From positions 228,725,741 to 228,789,740 of the forward strand of contig CM041465.1 of assembly GCA_023213395.1 (NCBI GenBank): 64,000 bases of DNA. Reading direction: 5' to 3'. Made by a program: the position numbers and the translations under genes. The notes beneath the pieces are model-generated. The model saw only the letters and a list, made by a program, of their open reading frames with translations. It was not told the DNA's origin and made no database searches. The stretch comes from Cycas panzhihuaensis (lineage: Eukaryota > Cycadophyta). Positions 55,357 through 64,000 of the stretch are shown here, piece after piece (position 1 is the stretch's first letter; each line of letters starts with the position of its first letter).

Positions 55357-57244
55357 GTTGAAGTTGAAAGACTCTTAAAGCTAGCAGATGAACTTGGAGA
55401 CTCTAAGCTGTTGTCACTTAAGTTCCACCTTATAACAAGCTAACAATCCTGATCTTACTAGAAGATCCAACAATTGAAGAGGATGATGAGGGGTGGATGA
55501 CTAGGCTATAGAGTTGGTACAACCTTGATGTATAAGGAGATCCAATAGTTCACCAAGTCAAATGTAGAACAAGGCAGGTAGGGTTGATCTGCATGGATGT
55601 ACCATGCTTTCCCTGGGATTCACGGACCCAATAACACCTTTTTCAAATCTCCTTAACCTCAAGAAACCTCAATTATCGTGCACTGACCATACGGTTGGTT
55701 GGTCCCTTAGGGAATGCACCAAGTTTGAGGTTATTTCAGAGGCAAGGATTTAACTATTTTCGAGCCTCCCCGACGAAATTTTAAAGTTAATTTTTATGAA
55801 GTTTGAGTTGATTTTAAGTAGAATTTTACTTGGATGATGTACTTGATAAAAGTACTTTATAAATAGCTTACAAATAAGGCTTCAAGAAGAAGCAACTAAT
55901 TACATCAGAAAGCAACACATTGAGTATTTTAGAAAGCACTTAAAATGAAAAAAAAACTGTTAAAAGGACCAAGTAAAAAAAATGAACTTGCTTGATGTGG
56001 TGCTTTAAGTGGGTTCCTTTTAATGAGTAAACGACCACCTAAACCACTTTGTAGAAGCAGACAAGCACCCCAATGTGTTAGGACGTTAAATAATCCTAAC
56101 CAACCTCCAAAAAACAAGTGATTTTTATTAAAAAGTGAGTTTTTGGCTCTTTTTTGATTAGGGCATTAAGGTCACCACACAAGGAGCCTTAGGAAAAACA
56201 CTAGAATAGTTAAAATTTTCACTTTACAATGATAAAAATGTTGAAAATCACTTGATTTGAGTTAAATAACACTAATACAAATATTTTTAAGTGTTAAATA
56301 AACTCAAAGTAAAAGAAAAGGTTGAAAATCCACTAAAACAGTAATTTAATAAAGATTTAAACTCACTTAAGAAGGAAACTTTAGAATAAAGGGTTTATTT
56401 AAAAAAGAATATTCAAGGGAGTATTCCAATTGATATAACATAAAGTTATATCAATACAGTTCAAAAATTGAAAGATTTGAAAAAAATTTGCACTGATGGC
56501 GGCCACACGACTCTGTGGAGGTCAATTTGTTTGATACGGTCTCCATAGTGTAGCAAATGTCCTAAAATTTTAGATGAGCCATTGTCTGGGGCTAAAGATG
56601 CTTCGTCTCGATTTTTGCAGTGATTGGTGGTCCACAAAGAAAGATCTCAATAGTTGAAGGTTTGAAGTGGGCGCACAACCGTGAAGGACGAAATGGCAAC
56701 CATACATGAAACTAGGGTTTAAAAACCCACTTAAATGCTTTGAATCTCTTCTTCAACTGTTGCAGCACCTATAGTGAAGATCACAACAGTCCAAACACAA
56801 CAGACTTAGTAGGAACAAGTGATTTTCATTAAGAAAAAAAGCCCTACAAGTAGAAAAATCGCCCAAAACAGTGAAATCTCCTTTGTATCTCAAGTGCAGA
56901 CTGAATGGAGTAAAGAAGGGACTAATTTCCAATCAGAACATGTACAATCTCCTGAGATCTGCCTTTCTTTTATAGAAAATTGATTTTTTAAAGGATACAA
57001 TCAGCAAAACAACACTGTTTTTAACAACTGTTAGTGCCGCACTCTGCAAAATAGGTCTGAAAAAAATTTTCAGACCATGAAATAATTAATCTGCAAGCTG
57101 CAAATAAATTTAGAATACTGAAAAACTGCAGAAAACCAGTCAGACAAGCCTTGGATTGCCTTCGGAGTGCGAAGGTCATCACCGAGGGTTTAAGAACCCA
57201 CACTAGATCAAGGAAAATACAGAGCAGAAAGACACCTTTAAGTT
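55357..57244 (-). other. Element G 5' leader
   Basis: A 1.9-kb leader with the conserved block (CTGACCATACGGTTGG...GGAATGCACC near 55677-55720), one copy of the CACACAAGGAGCC motif near 56159-56188 and the hairpin CCTTCG-GAGTG-CGAAGG at 57158-57174. Confidence 0.7.
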
Positions 57245-57258
57245 GCACTGATATCAAA
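57245..57258 (-). promoter_or_regulatory. Element G primer binding site (decayed)
   Basis: The complement reads TTTGATATCAGTGC at the LTR end, a two-change version of TTTGGTATCAGAGC. Confidence 0.75.
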
Positions 57259-57804
57259 TGTTAGAAAGAGCATTCAACCAACAAGAAATGTGATCTAGAA
57301 AGGTGAAACAATCTGCTCATGAAGTGAGATGATTAGCACCTAAGTGAGTAAATATTGAAATAAGCAAGATAACAAAGCATAAGCATAAAATAGCATAAGC
57401 ACAACAATACCAATACGGAGGAGATGGAATTGGTCCATTCTCCAAATATGAATGATAGCTTGATTAGCAAACTTGCAGTGTAACAGTGTTACTCACACTC
57501 CATATGAGATACATGAGAATTGGTATCAATATATAGAGTTGGAGGAAAGAGCTTAGGTGTTGGATGTTTGACAAGTGTCAAACATCCAAGCAACACCTTT
57601 TGCATGTAGGATATGTGTCCTTTTGGACTCTTAAGTGAACAAGAGTGCATAAGGGTCACTTTGACCCTTGAGTCACAATGTCATATCACTTGAAAAGAAT
57701 GTGTGTATGCAATTTATCACTTAAGTGATAAATCACCCCATAAAGTACAATAATACACCAATGATAAAGTACATTAGCTTAACATGTAAACATAAGGTTT
57801 AATA
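57259..57804 (-). repeat. Element G 5' LTR
   Basis: TGTTAGAAAGAGC to GGTTTAATA (3' LTR ends GGTTTAACA). Palindrome near 57560-57592. Confidence 0.93.
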
Positions 57805-57809
57805 GTGAT

Positions 57810-58481
57810 GTCTTGGAAAGTGTATTACCTCTAAGATCCTGTCTTCATTGACATCCGACTTTCAAACCCATCCTATAGCCTCTCCTAGGCTATGAGCACC
57901 TACCAGACTGGCTCTAGGTCATAAAGCATTGTCTGACTGTCATAGATAATATGGTGCTGGATGCAGGCATTCCATTATGTTTGTGCATGGTTTGACATTT
58001 TTTTCCCCTTTATATTTTTATCTTCATGGTGATAGCGAGGACAATTTCCTTATTCTCTATATGCTGAAGAATATGTTGTATTCTATGTTTCTACTTTTCC
58101 CATTGACCATTTCTAGTCACAGGTGGACAGTAATATATTTTCTTCTTTTTTCTGTCTTGTTGTTTGTCACTTTTCCTTTGCTTATTATTCACGTGCTGGT
58201 ATAACATTCATTTGGTTAAAAGGATTATATTTGGTTGGCTTCTTTTACACCTAATGCCCATTGCCTCCATTGTTTAGATCCATTTGCTTCGTACTGGAAT
58301 AATGTGTGCACTGCCTATTTTGTGTTTGTTTATGGTTGGAGGCCATCACGTGATTGAATGGTAGGGACCATGTTATTTGTTTAGTTACAAATCTAGAAAG
58401 ACCTCTCGTATGTACAGATGTTTATGAGGATAGTGTACGGGTTCTTTATTCTGCTTGCTTGCTAATCACTTACAATACCAG
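57810..58481. other. Sequence upstream of the RNase H exons, probably intron
   Basis: Non-repetitive, T-rich, no recognised coding motif. It ends in a pyrimidine-poor but usable acceptor TACAATACCAG at 58471-58481. A 75-codon plus frame at 57977-58204 is hydrophobic and unassigned. Confidence 0.45.
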
Positions 58482-58859
58482 GCATTATATTGGCTGGAAT
58501 TTGATGGTGCATCAAAGGGTAACCCTGGAAAATCAGGAGCAGGGGCTGTGCTGCGAAACCAAGATGGCTCAGTGGTATGGTAGAGTGAAATTAATTAAAA
58601 TTGGTGCTGTAATTGGTAGATTTATGTGATACTTTTACGATGTCTTTTTACATGCGGTTATTTGAAGACATAAGCAATTGGAAATTTTGATGAGATATGC
58701 ATGCTTTGTGCCCAGGTTTGTAAACTGAAAGAAGGTGTGGGAGTGGCAACAAATAATGTTGCTGAATATCGTGCAGTTATTCGGGGTTTAAAAGTTGCTT
58801 TGAGCAAGGGAATTACCCGAATTCAAGTTCAGGGTGACTCAAAACTTGTTTGTATGCAG
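58482..58859 (+). CDS. RNase H-like protein, two internal exons (partial gene)
   Basis: Exon A 58482-58574 and exon B 58716-58859 are both phase 0. Exon A encodes LEFDGASKGNPGKSGAGAV and ends GSV before a GT donor (58575). Exon B follows a CCCAG acceptor (58711-58715), encodes VATNNVAEYRAVIRGLKVAL and IQVQGDSKLVCMQ, and ends before GT at 58860. These are the first three catalytic acids of the RNase HI fold: Asp in FDG, Glu in AEYRA, Asp in GDSKL. RNase HI enzymes cut RNA in RNA-DNA hybrids. The sequence matches the plant RNase H-like family, not retroelement RNase H. There are no stops in either exon. The first exons, and the last exon with the fourth acid, are not found here; long introns or truncation are both possible. 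Confidence 0.82.
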
Positions 58860-59550
58860 GTCTCTCTCCACCCTCACTCCCCTCCTCCTCCTCTCTTGCA
58901 CGTGTGTGTGCACATGTCTGGGCACATGCCCACACATGCGCATACATGCCCGTGTACAACCATTAATAGATGTTGCAGATAGACATTATTGCATTGGCAA
59001 TGGCAATTGGATTTTGTCTGCTTGATGATACTCTTTTGTGATATTAGAAATAATCTGATACATCCAATGCATTCTATCTGCAATTCATGCTGCGGAGCCT
59101 ACAGACCCATATGCCGACATTTTTGCATGTGCACAAGCAAGTCTTTTAGTGTGTTATGATGAGGAGTAATGGTCTGCAATTATTTGTATTTGTAACATTC
59201 AAGTAACAGTTGCTACTTCCCCTTTCAGCTGTATTATAGGAAGGGTGGGCATAAATTGCACAAGATGGAAAATTCGTCAGTAACTTGGAAGGAATTTAAA
59301 GTCATTAATAATAATATTGTTTTATTGGAAGTCAGTGGTTAAGAGCCTTAAGGATGAGACTCAGACATGTGATGCACAACTATTAAGAAGGCCTTTCAAG
59401 TCAGTCAACCATTAAAAGTTGTGCATAAGAAGCGACTTCTTATTTGACAATTAAGAGGCAAGATGCCTGTTAAGGACTCATTTTACGAGAAAATTTCCTC
59501 AATATAACTATATAGTGAATGAGGCAAATCATCATGCCATCACATTAGCG
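58860..59550 (+). other. Probable intron after RNase H exon B
   Basis: Begins GTCTCTCTCC, then a pyrimidine and CA/TG-rich low-complexity run (58862-58960). A CCCCTTTCAG acceptor-like site at 59219-59228 is followed by LYYRKGGHKLHK codons that do not match the RNase H family. Confidence 0.45.
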
Positions 59551-59720
59551 AGAGGGGACTGTTGTAGCAAGGAGTTGAGAGGAGGCGTAAAGAAGCCAAG
59601 TCGTCTTGCCAATTCTTCAGCAACACTCTTTATTTTTTCTTCATCAATTGAATGAGTCATTAAATTGTATTCAAGGAAGAGTAAGGTACTGTTTTTCATA
59701 TATTTATTTTATAAAATAAA
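59551..59720 (+). repeat. PPT and LTR-start relic
   Basis: GAGAGGGGAC followed by TGTTGTAGCAAGGAG resembles the junction at 1691-1710. No partner LTR is identified. The upstream 59340-59550 may be its 3' interior. Confidence 0.35.
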
Positions 59721-60028
59721 TTCTAGCTATTATCTTCCGTTATTTTCTTAAAAATTGTAATGGAGTTGAAGTGTACATTGGAGTAGTAAATAAAAATGAT
59801 AGTGCAATACATGTTGGAGTTAGTAAGGACTCCACAGAGCTTTGTATGGCTCATATGGCTTTGCTAAAACTGTAAGATTGTGTGCAAGTCTGCAAGGACC
59901 ATACAGTTGCCATCTGAAACCCATTAACCATTGTGGGTTTAGACTGTGCCATAGGGTTAAGTTGATCTCTGACAGGTTTAAACTTCATCAAATTCTGGGA
60001 AAGGTGATGGTTGGCAGTTTTGGGACAG

Positions 60029-60285
60029 CCATATCACTGTATACACAAGACTGTATGGTCTAACATGTATACAGACTGTATGTTAGCCCCCTAAAACCCC
60101 TGTTAATGCCAGATTTCAAATATTTTGAATATTAGAAACTATTCTAAAACTTGGTCTATTGATTTTCTATTTTATGGGAATGAATTCATTGTAAATAATA
60201 GCACAATTGTTTTGAGGTTGGTGTATGGCTATATACATGGGACTGTATGGTCGAATGTGTATATAGGCTGTATGGCAGCCTTTCG
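60029..60285. repeat. Imperfect direct repeat with GACTGTATGGTC
   Basis: 60029-60093 and 60224-60285 share GCCATAT/GGCTATAT...GACTGTATGGTC...TGTATA..G.CTGTATG.TAGCC-like order, about 190 bp apart. The surrounding 59720-60420 has no recognised gene. Confidence 0.4.
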
Positions 60286-60419
60286 AATCACTAATTATGG
60301 TACAAAATCAGTTTTCAGAGCACTGAAAAAGATTTCAAAAGCTTTGTTCAAAGTTTTCTGTTTTGTATGGCGAACATCTCAGGCAAATAATGAAGGGAAA
60401 GGAAAATCCTAGTTGAGTT

Positions 60420-62300
60420 TAATTAAAGATTTTTGGAATTTGTAAGTATAAAACCTTGTCAAGGAATTTTTGTTTTCTTCTGTAGATGATCTATGGTAAT
60501 AGTTTTTTGTAAATGGAGAGGAAAAGACGCTTGTTGAAGATTTGTCAATAAAATGATAATGATCTAGGGTTTTGATGCACCTTTGTTTTCTATTAGGAAT
60601 TATAAGCAATAATGGAACTATGAATATTGAAATTAAAAGCTTAGGGGATGAATATTCACAGGATGAAAGTAACCCAGGGTTAATGAGTAAACTTTGTGCA
60701 TGCTCTCATAATAGTAATTGAAGTTTGGTTCCTGTGACAATATCATGCAATGAATAACATAGTTGCGTATAGTTCTATTGTATATTGTATGGATTAAAAG
60801 ATGTTGCATGCCACTGATTTATTTTTGGAAAGACATGCGTCAATGAGTTGGATGATTTATGTTACACTCATATGGATCCATGAAAAGTTAAAGATCAGGA
60901 TGCGTGAATGTATGTAATTGCAAGTTGAAATGTTCTTTTACACTTGCAATTTGGTTATGGGCATGGTTGAATGATGAAATGATGATGAGTGGGTAAAATA
61001 ATCATGGCCATGTAACTATCAATAATAAAATGGAAACCTATAACCATTAGACCAGGAACCATAGCTTGCAGATCTTGGCTACTCGCACATTAAATTGTCC
61101 ATGCTAGTTGCATGAGGTCCCTTGCCCAAGAAATGCCTTGGAAGGAGTAGTCCACAATGCACATTGCGACGTGTGATCTCTGGAGTATCATTGTTGTGAG
61201 ATGGGTGGCCATCGAAGAATAAAAGGAGAAATCAACTATGAAATAACTATGGACTAGGTTGACTTGTACACAACACGGTATGTTTGATTGGCCCTCTCGG
61301 TTTGTGGCTTACCACCAAGGAAGAGAAATTCACGTAAGTGGACCCTTACAACTCATGATGAGTTGGCACCCTTGAGATATTGGTCTCTACACATGATGGC
61401 TAGCTATCCACCTAAAGGTGATCATGTTAGGTAAGATAAGCCATAAGTTACTTGTATAAATACCGCATACTAAAGGTGCTTCTCTCATTGAGTGACCAAC
61501 AATTTGCTTTGTTGAATGCTAGGAATAAAGTGTTTACAATGGTGGATCATTATAGAGTTCACATTGGTGATGAAAGCATGAGCAAGATCGTAAAGCACTT
61601 GAGGAGGACAATCACCATTGTGGGATTCTAGCTGAATCCAAAATTGAGACCTAGGCACCATTCTCGTATTTGGTATGTGGGAGCACCGCCACACAAAGGG
61701 GCATTATAGTGGGAGGATGTTCATAGCATTGCTTTAGCATTGGGCTAGGGGCAATGTGTATAATGCCTCATTGTGGGCTATGTCACATGGTGACTTCTTA
61801 TTGCAAACCAATTCATGAATTCACCTTCCCTTTAGAGCCATCAAGCAAAATACCTAATTAAAACTTTATTATATGTTTCAAGATGTGGAGGTTGAGTTTT
61901 GTGATAATGGTATCGAGTTAGGTCGAAATGAGAATGTTTTACGATAATCGGAAAGGACAACGACCAAGCTTCTACCAAGGTAGTTATCAAAAGATGCCAA
62001 CTAAAGCCTCTACTCAGAAGGCAATCCCAAGCATAACCTCCATGTGAGTTTCCACCCTTTATTAAATAAGGTCATAAGCCTTAACCCAAGGAACTATGAA
62101 TGATGCAATGGTATTAAATATGAGTTACTTTAGTAAGCACTATTCAATCATTAACCTTCAATTGAACTGGTAATTTGGGTAGGAAAAAGTATATTCTAAA
62201 ACTATTGACAAGAATAAGGGGAGAGAAATGATAAAAGTTTTTGAAGAAAACATATAAATTATATTAGGACCCTTAGAATGCACCGGGGTTAAATCTAGTA
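60420..62300. other. Unassigned AT-rich sequence
   Basis: No pol, gag or host motifs seen on either strand. A TATA-like TTGTATAAATACC at 61453-61465 could be the promoter of an unrecognised LTR. Confidence 0.4.
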
Positions 62301-62449
62301 CCTATGCACTCTAGATAATGGAAAAATAACAATATGTGTCTAAGATGGCATGGGAGTGTAGGAACGCATCAAGCAAGTGTTCATATGGAAGAATACATGA
62401 CGAAAACTAGTGAAATCCACCAGAAAAAAGCTCTTAGGGAACGCTTGAC

Positions 62450-63188
62450 AAGGTATGTTTTGCAATGGAATGCAATACAATCGGAAACATATGCAAAACA
62501 CGTATCAAGGAGTGCATGGAACATATGCGCCAATTGAAGTGATACGTTCCAAGCATACTGATGTCATCAGTAAACATGCACTCATAGGGAGTACAACCAA
62601 AATAATGTGTTAAAAGATATAATCAAGAGGCATTATGAAAAAGTGTATTTTGTTATGAAATGGAATGGTTGCAACTATAAGTCTCAACCATTCCTTGGAA
62701 AGTCGTATAAATGGGTATTTATGGGTTATTTCTCCTCCATCTTGGTGTGATAGCTGAGTTATTTGATCTTATGTCGTACTCTCAAGTGTGAGAGCCAAGA
62801 TAGAAGTTCTATGGCATATTCTCAAATATGAGAACCGAGTATATTGTAATAATGGTTATGTTTCTAGTGAGAAGGAGCCATATGTTGATGTATAGGTGAT
62901 CAACATAGTGATATTGCTTAATAAAATTAGAGTTGCATGGAAACTGTGTCATGTGTATGATTATGATTGATGTTTGATGTTATGATGCCATGGTTGATGT
63001 TATGATGATGTTGTGATATTATTAGGATGTTGTGATGATATTATTATGGTGTATTGATGGATTTTATGAACATATATGATGTATGTATATGTGTTATGAG
63101 ACCTATATGTTGACATAACTCTATATAGACTATTAGAAGTGAATCTTTGACAAGTGCGCTTACTATGGGGCCAAAAGGTAGGTCAACA
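62450..63188 (+). repeat. LTR of element I (D family), left end undefined
   Basis: Colinear with the sense strand of the D LTR: TTTTGTTATG..ATGGTTG (62649-62670), GAGAACCGAG (near 62830), CTTTGACAAGTG (63147-63158) and the ending GGTCAACA (63188). Contains TATAAATGGGTATTTATGGG near 62707 and a degenerate GATGTTRTGAT array at 62965-63050. Confidence 0.55.
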
Positions 63189-64000
63189 TTGGTTCCATTG
63201 CTTATATCTGTTGAGGAGGAATTGATCCAGAGTTACACCTTATGAACTTATGCCCAAAGACCAAGGAATTGTGGCTATCATCTTGGTGGCCGGTTGCAAG
63301 TAAGCCTTAGACAACTAGGGGATCTTCTAATGTCACCAAAATGGTTTTCAAAGGCGGGTGAGCCACCTAAAGAACCATCACCCAAGGGAATTTAGGAATC
63401 TACTAGATAGAGGTCCATAAGATGGGCAAATGAGAGGAAATTAAGAAGGGCAAGAAAATTTAGTTCCATAAAAAATGACAAGACCAAGGGTGTTCTATCG
63501 AAAGATCTTAGGCAAGTGGCGCCCAAACACCTGAAAAACACAAAAATAAGGAACAAGGAGAACCAATGGTGCTCACGCCTGTCCCATTTAGATCATATAT
63601 GCTCAACCCAGAAAACGAGGAGGGGGAGATTCCAAAAGAGGACACAGATTCAAAAGAAGGAAACAATACTTTAGAGGAGGAAGGAGAAACCCTAGGGAAT
63701 GAGAAGGATTAAGTGTGGATCGTAGTTCAAAAAGCCTAAGTGATAATGGGGAAAAGGTTGTGGAAGGTCCCTCGGCATATTGGGAAAATCATCTCACAAG
63801 ATAGTTGTTTAAGGATACATAGAAAGTGGATTTGAGCAATCATTTTTTATTACAACACCATTGATAGTACAAATACCGGGCCAATTAGAGCTTCTTCATT
63901 TGGGGACAACCTTTTAGAGTCCTTTATTTAGGAAAGATAGTACTGGGAGAAGTCTACTTGGGACACCACCAAAACCCAGTATGGTAGAGGAAGAAGTCAT
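63189..64000 (+). mobile_element. Element I 5' end: PBS, leader and gag N-terminus
   Basis: TTGGTTCCATTGC at 63189 parallels the D primer binding site. From about 63300 the sequence follows the D leader/gag (34773 down to 34001) in order: AAGTAAGCCT..GACA, ATGTCACC..AA, GAAGGGCAAG, GAACCAATGGTGCT, GAAACCCTAGGGAA, CCTAAGTGATAA, CCCTCGGCATATTGGG. Stops are present. The element continues beyond the window. Confidence 0.7.

Larger units (their letters stand above)
42846..57804 (-). mobile_element. Copia element G, split by H, with TSD
   Basis: LTRs of 546 bp each (42846-43391 and 57259-57804). Perfect TSD GTGAT (42841-42845 and 57805-57809). The interior is in Copia order on the minus strand; RT is split at the catalytic YVDD region by element H (44373-52152). 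Without H and its duplication, G is about 7.1 kb. Confidence 0.94.

Noticed and set aside
2831-57804. CRISPR-like array formed by the recurring 540-bp repeats
   Set aside because: The repeats are LTRs with PBS, PPT and target duplications; spacing and size are unlike CRISPR and the DNA is plant nuclear.
57977-58204. 75-codon hydrophobic plus-strand frame as a small membrane protein
   Set aside because: T-rich DNA gives hydrophobic codons by chance; no conserved motif, and it lies in probable intron.
59229-59340. Third RNase H exon after the CCCCTTTCAG acceptor-like site
   Set aside because: The predicted peptide (LYYRKGGHKLHK...) does not resemble the C-terminal RNase H segment and lacks the fourth catalytic acid.

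Overview
This is plant nuclear DNA: an AT-rich retrotransposon graveyard of the kind seen in large, slowly purged genomes (a gymnosperm is plausible, but nothing here identifies the species). Almost all of the 64 kb is Ty1/Copia and Ty3/Gypsy LTR retrotransposon sequence. The elements are nested in one another, and most can be delimited by LTR pairs, primer binding sites (PBS), polypurine tracts (PPT) and target-site duplications (TSD). The only clear host coding sequence is two exons of an RNase H-like gene at 58482-58859 (+).

Layout. 1-5241: an old Copia fragment (-), a fossil gag with three CCHC knuckles (+), a fossil Gypsy RT (+), and a 2.4-kb internally deleted Copia element F (2831-5236, TSD TCTTA). 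5242-6157: unassigned, with a tRNA-like SINE candidate. 6158-18696: element B (-, TSD ATTTT), a gag-only Copia-type element carrying an unrecognised reading frame; its 3' LTR is split by a complete Copia element A (6489-14350). 19021-40269: Copia element C (-, TSD TTTGA), split by Gypsy element D (21604-35884), itself split by Copia element E (25675-33418). 40270-42845: fossil gag and degenerate repeats. 42846-57804: Copia element G (-, TSD GTGAT), split by the best-preserved element H (+, 44373-52152), which is flanked by a 57-bp duplication instead of the usual 5 bp. 57805-64000: the RNase H exons in probable intron sequence, then the 5' end of a D-related Gypsy element (+) running off the window.

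Relative ages follow from nesting: A after B; E after D after C; H after G. E, F, G and H are one Copia superfamily group (LTRs of about 540-557 bp ending near a TGGTATC-type PBS), and C is a relative. Shared cis features recur in them: a palindrome of two inverted TTGAC cores just upstream of the TATA box, a stable hairpin 65-90 nt after the PBS, a leader block containing GACCGTACGGTC, and a repeated leader motif. All coding regions in the elements carry stops, frameshifts or lost catalytic residues, so none looks autonomous; H and the gag of G are least damaged.

Element boundaries were read by eye from LTR ends and duplications. Those given with matching TSDs are precise to a base or two; coding boundaries inside broken pol and gag genes are approximate.
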